Part shown: positions 1-6,152 of the stretch, piece after piece
Layout: the number at the start of each line of letters is the position of its first letter
Position numbering within the stretch: position 1 is the first letter of the stretch
Source of the DNA: a virus
IMG/VR virus record: IMGVR_UViG_3300042542_001271
Span: 1-26,744 of that record
Length of the DNA: 26,744 bases
Direction: 5' to 3' (one strand)
The notes under the pieces: model-generated
The model's database searches: none
What the model saw: the letters and a program-made list of their open reading frames with translations, nothing else
Told to the model about the DNA's origin: nothing
Program-made: the position numbers and the translations under genes

Positions 1-1004
1 TGGACGAGGCCCACCACACCACAGCTGGAACGTGGGCGGCAGTGGTGGAGCACTTCAACACCGCCAAGCTGCTTGGGGTGACGGCAACGCCGATCCGCGG
101 TGATGGCCGCGGCCTCGGCGAGCATTACCAGGCCATGGTTGAAGGCCCTAGCGCGCAGTGGTTGACCGATAACGGCTACCTGGCGGCTGCCCGGGTGCTG
201 GCACCGCCGGGCTTCAGCGCTGCCGGGATGCGCAAGCGAATGGGTGACTTCGACCAGCGCGATGCGGAGCAGCAGGTGCGGGCAATCCATGGCGACTGCG
301 TGAGCCACTACCGGCAGCACCTGAGCGGCCAGACCGCCATCGCCTTCTGCTGCAGCGTGGCGCATGCTGAGGCGGTGGCGGCATTGTTTAATGCCAGCGG
401 CATTGCTGCCGCCAGCATCGACGGCACCATGGATGCCGTCACCAGGCGCCACCTGCTGAAACAGCTGGGCGCTAACAAGATCAAGATACTGACTTCCTGC
501 GCGCTAATCGGTGAAGGCGTGGACGTGCCAAGCGTGGGCGGCTGCATTCTGCTGCGCCCCACGGCCAGCGTGGGGCTGCATCTGCAGATGATCGGCCGCT
601 GCCTGCGGCCATCCGGCAACAAGGTGGCTGTGGTGCTCGACCATGTAGGCAACTGCCTGCGGCTGGGCCACCACCTGGAGCCGCGCGAGTGGACACTGGA
701 GGGACTGAAGAAACAAGACCGCGAGAAGGCGCCATCGGTCAAGGTGTGCCCGAAGTGCTACGCCGCAATGGCCAGCCAGGCGCGGGTCTGCGGCGAGTGC
801 GGGCATACGTTTGCCGCTGAGGTGCGCGAGCTAGAGCAGGTGGATGGGCAACTGGTGGAAATGGCCGCCCGCCAACGCAAGCGCCAGCAAGGCACCGCGC
901 AGAGCCTCGACGACCTGATCGCATTAGGGCAGCGCAGGGGGTACAAGAATCCAGCGGCATGGGCCAAGTACGTCATGTATGGACGATCCCTGAAGGGTCG
1001 TTAA
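1..1004 (+). CDS. DEAH-box superfamily 2 helicase, C-terminal part (5' truncated by window edge)
   Basis: The reading frame is open from the first bases, so the gene begins upstream of the window. A GTG at 42 is not the true start, because the Walker B box D-E-A-H is read in the same frame from position 3. Motif III-like V-T-A-T-P-I follows, and the helicase C domain carries motif V (LTSCALIGEGVDVP) and motif VI (QMIGRCLRP, with the arginine finger). This is the layout of an SF2 RecQ/UvrB/RapA-like DNA helicase or translocase, which uses ATP to unwind or remodel DNA in the cytoplasm. The C terminus adds a putative four-cysteine zinc ribbon (CPKC and CGEC, roughly bases 745-810) and a basic tail. 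In phages such helicases sit beside recombination or replication genes, as here. The Walker A half is outside the window. The family is certain; the precise role (replication or recombination) is inferred. Confidence 0.9.
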   Translation, partial: DEAHHTTAGTWAAVVEHFNTAKLLGVTATPIRGDGRGLGEHYQAMVEGPSAQWLTDNGYLAAARVLAPPGFSAAGMRKRMGDFDQRDAEQQVRAIHGDCVSHYRQHLSGQTAIAFCCSVAHAEAVAALFNASGIAAASIDGTMDAVTRRHLLKQLGANKIKILTSCALIGEGVDVPSVGGCILLRPTASVGLHLQMIGRCLRPSGNKVAVVLDHVGNCLRLGHHLEPREWTLEGLKKQDREKAPSVKVCPKCYAAMASQARVCGECGHTFAAEVRELEQVDGQLVEMAARQRKRQQGTAQSLDDLIALGQRRGYKNPAAWAKYVMYGRSLKGR

Positions 1005-1030
1005 TCGGTTACAATAACGTGAGTCACCTT

Positions 1031-1588
1031 ATGGACATGGAAGAAACTTGGGCTCAGATCAAAGGCTTTGAAGGCATTTACGAGGTCTCAACGCTTGGCC
1101 AAATCAGAAGCCTTGACAGGCCGCAACGCGTCAGAGGCAATGGCATTTCACTTCAAAAGGGTCAAACCCTTAAGCAATGGAAGCAAGGTAGCTACATGTA
1201 TTGCGATCTCAGAAAGCCTGGCATTAAACAAAAAGCAAGAGTCCATGTTGTGGTTCTTGAAACTTTTGTTTGCCCTAGACCCAATGGAATGATTGCGTGT
1301 CACAACAATGGTGATCCAACCGACAATCGACTCTGCAATCTTCGATGGGGCACTCACGATGACAACGCCAAGGACAAGATTTTGCATGGAACACATCAAT
1401 ATGGAGAATCCTGCCCAAAATCAAAACTGACGGAAGCACAAGCTATTGCGATTCTTGAATCAACAAAAACCAACAGAGAAACAGCAAAGGACTTTGGGAT
1501 TTGCAGCGCAACTGTAAGCCACATCAAAACTGGCCGCAACTGGCCACATCTTCAAGCCAGACTGGCGAAGAGGCATGGCATCGCTTGA
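1031..1588 (+). CDS. HNH homing-type endonuclease (NUMOD4-HNH-HTH)
   Basis: The product is 185 residues from the ATG at 1031; an upstream in-frame extension to 959 overlaps the helicase and was not used. The N terminus (about 5-28, WAQIKGFEGIYEVS..G.IRSL) is a NUMOD4 motif. The nuclease core (about 90-115) reads A-C-H-N-N-G-D, then D-N-R-x-x-N-L-R-W and D-D-N, the HNH_3 pattern with His91 and Asn99/Asn103. The C terminus (about 136-175) looks like a helix-turn-helix that reads the target site. Such enzymes nick or cut DNA and spread themselves between phage genomes. The gene is visibly richer in A/T and uses different codons from the GC-rich genes on both sides, a sign of transfer. It sits exactly between two replication/recombination genes and ends in a TTGA overlap with the next start. 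Function as a free-standing homing endonuclease is inferred from family and context. Confidence 0.9.
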   Translation: MDMEETWAQIKGFEGIYEVSTLGQIRSLDRPQRVRGNGISLQKGQTLKQWKQGSYMYCDLRKPGIKQKARVHVVVLETFVCPRPNGMIACHNNGDPTDNRLCNLRWGTHDDNAKDKILHGTHQYGESCPKSKLTEAQAIAILESTKTNRETAKDFGICSATVSHIKTGRNWPHLQARLAKRHGIA

Positions 1589-1944
1589 CCGAGCAACAGA
1601 TCCAGCAGCACATCCGCCTTGCCCTTAGCCGCGGCCCGGTGCGCCTGTACCGCAACAACACCGGCACGCTGCGCGACCAGCATGGCCGCCCGGTGCAGTT
1701 TGGCCTGGCGGTTGGCAGCGCAGACCTGATCGGCTGGACCACGCGCACGATCACACCGGACATGGTGGGTCAGCAGGTGGCGGTGTTCACCAGCATCGAG
1801 GTGAAGAGCGCCACCGGCCGATTGCGACCGGAGCAGCGGCAATGGCTGGAGGCGGTGCAGGCAGCAGGCGGCATCGCCGGCGTCGCGCGCAGCGTTGAGG
1901 ATGCGGCACGGTTGACCATGGCTGACCACGGTGGTATAGTGTGA
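1585..1944 (+). CDS. VRR-NUC domain nuclease
   Basis: This is a 119-residue PD-(D/E)XK fold nuclease of the VRR-NUC family. Catalytic residues are visible as Asp47 in G-S-A-D-L-I-G and Glu72/Lys74 in the E-V-K triad, followed by the family hallmark region RPEQRQWLEAVQAAGG. Phage VRR-NUC proteins are single-domain nucleases thought to act on branched or damaged DNA, usually next to SF2 helicases, as here. I chose the TTG at 1585, which overlaps the TGA of the HNH gene and gives the natural N terminus M-T-E-Q-Q-I-Q. A longer TTG start at 1501 would only translate the shadow of the HNH gene. The unusual start may reflect insertion of the HNH gene, which could have replaced the original initiation region. 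The family is very likely; the start is uncertain. Confidence 0.85.
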   Translation: MTEQQIQQHIRLALSRGPVRLYRNNTGTLRDQHGRPVQFGLAVGSADLIGWTTRTITPDMVGQQVAVFTSIEVKSATGRLRPEQRQWLEAVQAAGGIAGVARSVEDAARLTMADHGGIV

Positions 1945-1948
1945 CCAC

Positions 1949-1965
1949 GCAGGCAACCCGCCTGC
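1949..1965 (+). other. GC-rich hairpin before the microprotein gene
   Basis: GCAGGC and GCCTGC form a perfect 6-bp stem around a 5-base loop, just after the VRR-NUC stop and before the start at 1982. No T-run follows, so it does not look like an intrinsic terminator. It could stabilise or separate transcripts, or be chance in GC-rich DNA. Confidence 0.35.
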
Positions 1966-1981
1966 ACCACACATCTCACCC

Positions 1982-2161
1982 ATGACAACCACACTGACCC
2001 TGATCCTTGCCCTGTTGCTGCTGCCGTTGCTGGTGCTGCTATGGGCAACAGAGTCAACCGAGCAACGCGCCAAGCGGCTGCGTGGTTACGGCTGGTCGCA
2101 GCGCCGCATTGCGGAGCACATGCACATCAGCCGTTACCGCGTCCGTTTAGCACTGGCATAG
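1982..2161 (+). CDS. 59-residue microprotein: one membrane helix plus helix-turn-helix-like tail
   Basis: ATG at 1982 to TAG at 2159-2161. Residues about 3-21 are almost all Leu, Ile, Val and Ala (one transmembrane helix or uncleaved signal anchor). Then comes a polar linker and a basic segment whose core GWSQRRIAEHMHISRYRVR (about 37-55) has the spacing of a homeodomain-like/resolvase-type helix-turn-helix. That combination suggests a DNA-binding tail tethered to the inner membrane, which is inference. The gene lies between the VRR nuclease and a small ORF, and a GC hairpin stands on each side (1949-1965 and 2167-2189). No good Shine-Dalgarno is seen. Coding quality is supported by the coherent two-part protein, but the ORF is short. 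It is one of several genes too short for a 60-residue cut-off. Confidence 0.65.
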   Translation: MTTTLTLILALLLLPLLVLLWATESTEQRAKRLRGYGWSQRRIAEHMHISRYRVRLALA

Positions 2162-2166
2162 AAAAC

Positions 2167-2189
2167 GACGGGGGCGCCACACCCCCGTC
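2167..2189 (+). other. Strong GC hairpin (8-bp stem)
   Basis: GACGGGGG pairs with CCCCCGTC across a 7-base loop, six bases after the microprotein stop and 25 bases before the next start. The stem is strong but no U-tract follows, so a Rho-independent terminator is only partly supported. It may attenuate transcription or protect the 3' end of the upstream message. Confidence 0.45.
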
Positions 2190-2213
2190 ATCCCTACCAA
2201 AGCCATCCTACCC

Positions 2214-2402
2214 ATGACATCAGACGATTTCTGGACATTCCAGACCGCCAAGCAGCACGGCGGCGGGTTCATCTCGCGCCTTGCTGATGCAGGGCTGGTT
2301 GCTGACCCCAGCAACCGACAGATCCTGCTGCAGGCGTTCCCGCAACTGCAGCACTGCTTTGGACCCCAAACCTTTATCCACCGCCAACTGAGGCAGAAAT
2401 GA
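2214..2402 (+). CDS. Small conserved-looking phage protein, 62 aa, unknown function
   Basis: ATG at 2214, stop TGA overlapping the ATG of the exonuclease at 2399 (ATGA), so the two are translationally coupled. The protein is soluble, with aromatic residues near the N terminus (D-D-F-W-T-F) and a glycine triplet. No known motif is recognised. Its coupling to the exonuclease suggests a role in the recombination module, possibly as an accessory factor, but that rests on position only. Confidence 0.65.
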   Translation: MTSDDFWTFQTAKQHGGGFISRLADAGLVADPSNRQILLQAFPQLQHCFGPQTFIHRQLRQK

Positions 2403-3184
2403 TCAGCAACTTTGACTACCACTCCGATCCAGCCGTCAGCGCCAGCCACCTGAAAGCGGTAATGCAATCGCCTTACCACTACTGGAGCCGGTACGTTGAC
2501 CCGAACCGCAGCCCGGTTGAACCGACTGCTGCGATGAAGCTCGGCAGCCTAGCCCACTGCGCCATCCTCGAACCCGACGAGCTGCTGAACCGCTACGGCA
2601 TCTGCGCACCACGCAACACCAAAGCCGGCAAGGAGCAGGCCGCGGCCATGGAGGCCGAGGGTATCGAGGTGGTCACCAGCTCAGACATGGCACTTGCCAT
2701 GGGCATGAGTGCTGCAGTGCAGGCACACCCTGCAGCATATGCACTGCTCAAAGAGGGCAAAGCTGAGCAGTCCTTCTGGTGGACTGACACAGCTACCAAC
2801 ATGCGCTGCAAGTGCCGTCCCGACTGGCTTAATGGCAGCACCGTGGTGGACATCAAGACCACTACCGACGCGAGCCCACAGGCGTTCTCCCGCAGCGTGT
2901 CGACTTTCGGCTACCACGTCCAAGCGGCGCATTACCTTGCTGGCTTGCACGGTGCTGAGCGTTTTGTGTTCGTGGCAGTCGAGAAAACCCACCCCCACGC
3001 CGTTGGCGTGTACGAGCTGGACGCCGATGCGCTTGCATTAGGGCGGATCACGCGGGATAATGCGTTGGACGTGATCGCCGGGTGCCATGCCGCCAATGTG
3101 TGGCCTGGCTATAGCGACACGTTCATTCATACCATCAGCCTGCCTAAGTGGGCAACAAATCCCATCCAAACTGAGATCTTCTGA
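2399..3184 (+). CDS. RecE-like exodeoxyribonuclease (PD-(D/E)XK, DUF3799/exonuclease VIII type)
   Basis: This is a 261-residue PD-(D/E)XK exonuclease. The core is visible: His53 in G-S-L-A-H, Glu123, Asp142 in R-P-D-W, the D-I-K catalytic pair Asp151/Lys153, and Gln175 in G-Y-H-V-Q-A-A-H-Y, the Q-x-x-x-Y motif of the RecB-like/RecE class. RecE-type enzymes digest the 5' strand of duplex ends, leaving 3' overhangs for an annealing protein. The partner annealase follows directly: TGA 3182-3184 shares one base with the next ATG. The protein matches the C-terminal catalytic part of E. coli RecE and is typical of the short phage versions. The N-terminal motif [16 protein letters not shown] is also characteristic of the DUF3799 group. 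High confidence in family, substrate polarity from homology. Confidence 0.9.
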   Translation: MISNFDYHSDPAVSASHLKAVMQSPYHYWSRYVDPNRSPVEPTAAMKLGSLAHCAILEPDELLNRYGICAPRNTKAGKEQAAAMEAEGIEVVTSSDMALAMGMSAAVQAHPAAYALLKEGKAEQSFWWTDTATNMRCKCRPDWLNGSTVVDIKTTTDASPQAFSRSVSTFGYHVQAAHYLAGLHGAERFVFVAVEKTHPHAVGVYELDADALALGRITRDNALDVIAGCHAANVWPGYSDTFIHTISLPKWATNPIQTEIF

Positions 3185-3939
3185 TGACCAGCGTTTCAAT
3201 CACCACCTGGACCCCTGATCAGGTCCAACTGATCAGCAGCACCATTGCACCCGGCTGCACCAATGACGAGTTGCGGCTGTTTGCCTATGCCTGCCAGCGC
3301 ACTGGGCTTGACCCATTCAGCAAACAGATCTACGCCATCAAGCGTGGCGGCAAGATGACCATCCAAGCCGGCATTGATGGCCTCCGTGCCATTGCCGAGC
3401 GCACTGGGCAATTGGACGGCAGCCACACCGAATGGTGCGGCGAAGAAGGCGGCTGGGCTGACGTGTGGCTTGGCAGCAAGCCACCCGCTGCGGCCAAGAC
3501 CACCATCTGGCGCAAAGGCAGCCAGCACCCGTTTGTTGGCGTTGCCCGCTTTGCGGACTACAACGCCGGCCAAGGACTGTGGTCCAAGATGCCCGCCGCG
3601 ATGATCGCCAAATGCTCTGAGGCACTGGCGCTGCGTAAGGCGTTTCCTGCCGACATGTCCGGCGTTTACACCACCGACGAGATGGACCAAGCGACGGAGC
3701 CCGTAACGGTCACCACTGAGGCCGCGCCGGCACTACCTGCTGTCAAGGCCAAGGACACCAGCAAGACCTTTACCGCTGGTGCTGCCGCCATCGCCAAAGC
3801 CAAGAGCCTGCAGGATCTCGAGAACCTGCAACCGCGCATGGCAAAGCGGCTAGAAGATGGCGACCTGACGCAAGAGCAACACGACAAGCTGCTGCAGCAG
3901 ATGCTTGAGAAGGAGGCTGATCTTGTATCTGACGACTGA
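3184..3939 (+). CDS. bet: Single-strand annealing protein, Red-beta (Bet) family recombinase
   Basis: A 251-residue product. Residues 41-80 carry the Bet/RecT signature: [12 protein letters not shown] followed by M-T-I-Q-A-G-I-D-G and the R-A-I-A-E-R-T-G helix. Further on, A[17 protein letters not shown] (about residues 138-156) is the second conserved helix of the family. Red-beta proteins form rings or filaments on single-stranded DNA and anneal it to complementary strands, here on ends made by the RecE-like exonuclease immediately upstream, with SSB two genes downstream. The C-terminal 80 residues are Ala/Lys/Glu-rich and poorly conserved, probably the region that contacts SSB or the exonuclease. 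The 3' end contains the ribosome binding site of the next gene. Confidence 0.92.
   Translation: MTSVSITTWTPDQVQLISSTIAPGCTNDELRLFAYACQRTGLDPFSKQIYAIKRGGKMTIQAGIDGLRAIAERTGQLDGSHTEWCGEEGGWADVWLGSKPPAAAKTTIWRKGSQHPFVGVARFADYNAGQGLWSKMPAAMIAKCSEALALRKAFPADMSGVYTTDEMDQATEPVTVTTEAAPALPAVKAKDTSKTFTAGAAAIAKAKSLQDLENLQPRMAKRLEDGDLTQEQHDKLLQQMLEKEADLVSDD
3911..3916 (+). promoter_or_regulatory. Shine-Dalgarno AGGAGG that fixes the next start
   Basis: A perfect AGGAGG inside the end of the bet gene stands 6 bases before the TTG at 3923. This decides the TTG at 3923 over the earlier TTG at 3905 as the start of the HTH protein. Confidence 0.75.
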
Positions 3940-4126
3940 ACAGCTAGCAGCACGCTGGGGCTTGAAGCCAAGCACCATCAAATCCCAGCGGTTGCGTAAC
4001 CAGGGACCGTCTTACTACACGGTCCCCCGGTTCGGCTTGCCCTTAGGTGAGTCGCGGGTCAGGTATCCCATAGCGGATGTACTGGCCTTTGAAGAATCCA
4101 ATTCCATTACCCCCATCAACCCATGA
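3923..4126 (+). CDS. Excisionase-like / MerR-type HTH DNA-binding protein
   Basis: A 67-residue product from a TTG start with an ideal AGGAGG. Residues 2-30 ([19 protein letters not shown]...R) form the winged HTH_17 motif of excisionases and AlpA-like regulators, followed by a wing-like region ending in [12 protein letters not shown]. These proteins bind short direct repeats and either help excision or regulate transcription. It overlaps bet by 17 bases and SSB by an ATGA, so it is co-translated with the recombination genes. No integrase is in the window, so a true Xis role is not shown; a local repressor or a recombination-directionality factor are both possible. Confidence 0.8.
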   Translation: MYLTTEQLAARWGLKPSTIKSQRLRNQGPSYYTVPRFGLPLGESRVRYPIADVLAFEESNSITPINP

Positions 4127-4464
4127 GCCTTTATGCTTCCGGCGTCATTCGTATTATTAGCGAACCGCAGATTAAGTTTTTTGATTCTGGCACTTGTGTT
4201 TGCAACTTCGGTGGTGGCATCAGCGAAGGCAAAGACAAAGATGGTAATTACATCAATAATGCCATTGATGTAGAAGTCTGGGGTAAAGGCGGCGAGATGA
4301 TTTCCGACAACTGCAAAAAAGGCGACAGCATTATGGTGACAGGTGCCATCCGCCGCCAAGACTGGACCGATAAAGAGTCCGGCGCTAAGCGCAGCAAGCA
4401 TGTGCTGAACGTGCAGCGGTTTGAGTACCTGCCACGCACCAAGACCGAGGAGGCTGCGTTCTGA
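4123..4464 (+). CDS. ssb: Single-stranded DNA-binding protein
   Basis: A 113-residue OB-fold protein with SSB signatures: V-I-R-I-I-S-E-P-Q-I-K near the start, C-N-F-G-G-G-I, then the strand I-D-V-E-V-W-G-K and the block K-G-D-S-I-M-V-T-G-A-I-R. SSB coats single-stranded DNA in replication and recombination. The protein is shorter than bacterial SSB (about 170-180) because the disordered linker is nearly absent. It ends in E-E-A-A-F, a reduced version of the acidic D-D-x-P-F tip that recruits partner proteins. It starts by ATGA overlap and its stop shares a base with the next ATG. Codon use here is a little more A/T-rich than in the neighbours. Confidence 0.93.
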   Translation: MSLYASGVIRIISEPQIKFFDSGTCVCNFGGGISEGKDKDGNYINNAIDVEVWGKGGEMISDNCKKGDSIMVTGAIRRQDWTDKESGAKRSKHVLNVQRFEYLPRTKTEEAAF

Positions 4465-4616
4465 TGAACGAAACCGCCATCAAAGCAGCATTTGATGCGT
4501 GGTGGTGTGACAGCTATGGGGTGCCTCCGGGCACCCATGCCGTCATGACCCACGTTGCCTTCGCTGAACACATCCTCAAGCTGGTCGAGCTGATACAGCA
4601 GGAGGCCGAGCGATGA
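4464..4616 (+). CDS. 50-residue conserved-looking microprotein
   Basis: ATG 4464 shares its A with the SSB stop, and the TGA at 4614-4616 overlaps the next ATG (4613), so the gene is locked into the operon. The predicted protein is largely helical: A-F-D-A-W-W near the N terminus, then V-A-F-A-E-H-I-L-K-L-V-E-L-I. No domain is recognised. From memory it resembles small proteins recurrent in cyanophages, which I could not check. Confidence 0.65.
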   Translation: MNETAIKAAFDAWWCDSYGVPPGTHAVMTHVAFAEHILKLVELIQQEAER

Positions 4617-4963
4617 CCCATCCCATCACCCCACCGCCTGAACTGGTGCGCCAATGGATGGAGCGCACCGAGTATGACGAACACACATGGTTTTACGAAA
4701 GCTACATAGCAGAGCAAGCCGCCCGCTGGGGCGCAGATCAGGAGCTGGAGGCGGTTCAAAAAGAGATTATTGCACAAGCCTGGTTTGCAGATCCAAGGCA
4801 TCGCCTTGCTCAGCTCCGCGCTGCCCGTCGCCCCAAGCCGCCGAGCTTGAAGGAGCGGGCGCTCGATGATTTCAACGGCCTGATGCAAGAGCTTGACGGC
4901 GCTGGCGCCTATAGCAATTGTGCAGATCGGATCCGCCGCGCACTGGAGGCGCTACCTGAATGA
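4613..4963 (+). CDS. Hypothetical protein, 116 aa, cyanophage-type M-T-H-P-I-T-P-P-P family
   Basis: The N terminus M-T-H-P-I-T-P-P-P-E-L-V is followed by an aromatic segment (W-F-Y-E-S-Y), the helix QAARWGADQELEAV, and a conserved-looking R-R-P-K-P-P-S-L-K-E-R-A-L block. From memory this layout recurs in small cyanophage and picocyanobacterial proteins, but I cannot name a function. No catalytic motif, membrane helix or signal is seen. It overlaps both neighbours by ATGA. Its C-terminal helix (CADRIRRALEAL) has a heptad-like pattern, so oligomerisation or binding to another protein is possible. Confidence 0.75.
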   Translation: MTHPITPPPELVRQWMERTEYDEHTWFYESYIAEQAARWGADQELEAVQKEIIAQAWFADPRHRLAQLRAARRPKPPSLKERALDDFNGLMQELDGAGAYSNCADRIRRALEALPE

Positions 4964-5208
4964 CTGAACTATCACCACAAGCGCAGGCGGTGTTGGATGC
5001 AGCAACTTCCGTTTGTCACCCGGAAACCGAAATCGTTGCTTTTCAATGCACGCGATTGGAAGTGGCTGCCGCCCTGCGAGCTGCTGCTGATCAGGTGGTG
5101 CCGGAAACTACAACACCATGGAACTCCACTTTGACTCCAATGATTTCAGCAGGAGAAGTACGCGCTAAGTTCCTCGCCATCGCCGCCGAGCTGGAGGATG
5201 CGCAGTGA
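4960..5208 (+). CDS. Micro-gene family member A (82 aa), unknown function
   Basis: The product begins M-T-E-L-S-P-Q-A-Q-A-V-L-D-A and ends L-A-I-A-A-E-L-E-D-A-Q. The same framework (M-T-D/E-L-S-P-x-A-x-A-V-L-D-A ... A-A-A-L-R-A-A-A ... I-A-A-E-L-E) recurs in the gene at 5357, so these are paralogues made by local duplication. The middle part (about 45-60, with several Thr/Pro) is unique to this copy. It starts in an ATGA overlap and its 3' end carries the ribosome binding site for the GTG at 5205. The protein is short and helical; its function is unknown. Confidence 0.7.
   Translation: MTELSPQAQAVLDAATSVCHPETEIVAFQCTRLEVAAALRAAADQVVPETTTPWNSTLTPMISAGEVRAKFLAIAAELEDAQ
5184..5197 (+). repeat. 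Junction repeat copy 1 with embedded Shine-Dalgarno
   Basis: CGCCGAGCTGGAGG, first of three identical 14-base copies (also 5339-5352 and 5509-5522). Copies 1 and 3 match over 21 bases (5177-5197 and 5502-5522). Its GGAGG lies 7 bases before the GTG at 5205 while coding A-E-L-E in the upstream gene. Confidence 0.8.
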
Positions 5209-5360
5209 CTGACCGCGAACTGATCGAACGCCTGCTGTTCCTCGCTGGAACGGCTGTAGACCAGGCGCTGAACCTGAACTACGACGACCCCGAGGATTAC
5301 TTCATCTATCGCGAGCTGCGGGAGCTGAAGGCTGCTGTCGCCGAGCTGGAGGGCCAATGA
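5205..5360 (+). CDS. 51-residue microprotein ending A-E-L-E-G
   Basis: GTG start at 5205 with GGAGG 7 bases upstream, TGA at 5358-5360 overlapping the next ATG (5357). It is acidic and helical (R-E-L-I-E-R-L-L-F-L-A then D-Y-F-I-Y-R-E-L-R-E-L-K). The last residues A-E-L-E-G are shared with the flanking micro-genes, because the same DNA encodes the next ribosome binding site. No known domain. Coupled overlaps and good initiation signals support it as a real gene. Confidence 0.65.
   Translation: MTDRELIERLLFLAGTAVDQALNLNYDDPEDYFIYRELRELKAAVAELEGQ
5339..5352 (+). repeat. Junction repeat copy 2 with embedded Shine-Dalgarno
   Basis: The same 14 bases as 5184-5197. GGAGG ends 4 bases before the ATG at 5357, and the following AATGACTGACCT also recurs at copy 3. 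Confidence 0.8.
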
Positions 5361-5536
5361 CTGACCTTTCCCCCGCCGCAAAGGCGGTGTTGGATGCCGT
5401 GCGTTACGAGGTAAAGGCCGAGTGCTATTCACCGTGGATTGCTGCCGCCGCGCTGCGAGCTGCTGCTGTGTACTGCACACGCGAACGACGCATCTTGATG
5501 ACCATCGCCGCCGAGCTGGAGGGCAACAATGACTGA
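5357..5536 (+). CDS. Micro-gene family member B (59 aa), paralogue of the 4960 gene
   Basis: It begins M-T-D-L-S-P-A-A-K-A-V-L-D-A and ends with I-A-A-E-L-E-G plus a short tail. Both ends match the 82-residue protein at 4960, with the central segment shortened. The DNA shares GGCGGTGTTGGATGC near the start and a 21-base block near the end, so duplication was recent enough to see at base level. It overlaps the 51-residue gene by ATGA and the DUF3310 gene by 8 bases. Function unknown. Confidence 0.65.
   Translation: MTDLSPAAKAVLDAVRYEVKAECYSPWIAAAALRAAAVYCTRERRILMTIAAELEGNND
5509..5522 (+). repeat. Junction repeat copy 3 with embedded Shine-Dalgarno
   Basis: Third copy of the 14-base unit. 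GGAGG lies 6 bases before the ATG of the DUF3310 gene at 5529. Confidence 0.8.
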
Positions 5537-5735
5537 CCTCGTCAACCACCCACCGCATTACACGCAAGGCGGCATTGAGTGCATCGAGGCAATCCAAGCG
5601 GCACTGACCCCGGAAGAGTTCCGGGGTTACTGCAAAGGTCAGGTCATCAAATACATCTGGCGCGCTGAGCACAAAGGCAACCCAGCGCAGGACATGCGCA
5701 AAGCCAACTGGTATATGCAATGGCTGATAAGTTAA
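5529..5735 (+). CDS. DUF3310 (SaV-like) protein
   Basis: A 68-residue protein with the DUF3310 pattern: N-H-P-P-H-Y-T-Q-G-G-I-E-C-I-E-A-I near the start, Y-C-K-G-Q-V-I-K-Y-I-W-R in the middle, and a D-M-x-K-A-x-W-Y end. The family is widespread in phages, often loosely called nucleotide-kinase-like or SaV-like, and lies among nucleotide metabolism and replication genes; its biochemical role is not settled. Here it is five genes after SSB and three before the dCTP deaminase. A GGAGG at 5518-5522 supports the start, and the 3' end overlaps the next gene by 16 bases. Confidence 0.88.
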   Translation: MTDLVNHPPHYTQGGIECIEAIQAALTPEEFRGYCKGQVIKYIWRAEHKGNPAQDMRKANWYMQWLIS

Positions 5736-5983
5736 ACGATCGCAAACCTGACGGCAAGGGTCGTAACTTTACGGTCAACATCCGCATGACGCGAGAAGAG
5801 ATAGAAGCCGCACGCAAACTAGGCGACGGCAACATTAGCATGGGCTTCCGTCATGCCATCAGGTACGCCTGCTGGAAGGACATGAAACCAGTCAAGCTCA
5901 GCACTATGCTGCGCAGTGCGTCAGTCATGGCACAAAACCTAGAAGATGCCCGCCGTTCAAACACCATGCCCAAAATGCAATAG
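5720..5983 (+). CDS. Ribbon-helix-helix-like DNA-binding protein (candidate)
   Basis: An 87-residue protein with a basic N terminus (about 1-15). A likely beta strand N-F-T-V-N-I-R-M-T (16-24) comes next, then helix E-E-I-E-A-A-R-K-L-G and helix N-I-S-M-G-F-R-H-A-I-R-Y-A (38-50). That strand-helix-helix order matches Arc/CopG-type repressors, in which the strand pairs in the dimer and enters the DNA major groove. The C-terminal helix (about 60-80) is of unknown role. It overlaps DUF3310 upstream and the zinc ribbon gene downstream. The DNA-binding role is inferred from the predicted pattern, not from a match I can verify. Confidence 0.65.
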   Translation: MADKLNDRKPDGKGRNFTVNIRMTREEIEAARKLGDGNISMGFRHAIRYACWKDMKPVKLSTMLRSASVMAQNLEDARRSNTMPKMQ

Positions 5984-6152
5984 CCACTGTACTTATGTGG
6001 TTATGACAAAACAAAACGATGGCATAATTTACCGCCGTCGTAAATGCAAAGCCTGCAACCATCGTTGGTACACGCTGCAGCCTCAAGAGCAATTTTTACC
6101 CAATCATCTTGTTATCTGGAGCCATGATTCTGTGCGACACCGAGATCCATGA
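5946..6152 (+). CDS. Zinc-ribbon protein resembling the NrdR N-terminal domain
   Basis: A 68-residue protein with C8-P-K-C11, then I-Y-R-R-R-K-C33-K-A-C36-N-H-R-W-Y-T-L. The RRRxC..C..RW/F-T pattern is that of the NrdR zinc ribbon, which binds NrdR boxes and represses ribonucleotide reductase genes. The ATP-cone that lets NrdR sense nucleotides is missing, so this is only the DNA-reading part, or a general phage Ogr-like zinc finger. It lies immediately before dCTP deaminase, overlapping its start by 29 bases, a context that fits nucleotide metabolism. The end of the protein (after about residue 48) reads into the deaminase start region and looks unconserved. Confidence 0.7.
   Translation: MPAVQTPCPKCNSHCTYVVMTKQNDGIIYRRRKCKACNHRWYTLQPQEQFLPNHLVIWSHDSVRHRDP

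Noticed and set aside
308-976. Long minus-strand open frames opposite the helicase.
   Set aside because: They have no protein-like composition or neighbours and are the usual shadow of GC-rich codons. The plus frame has all helicase motifs.
984-1015. CGATCC/GGGTCG hairpin followed by TTAA, and a TACAAT box at 1010-1015 before the HNH gene.
   Set aside because: The stem is weak, has a G-T pair and no U-tract, and no -35 box is found at 16-18 bases upstream of the TACAAT. Too little to call a terminator or promoter.
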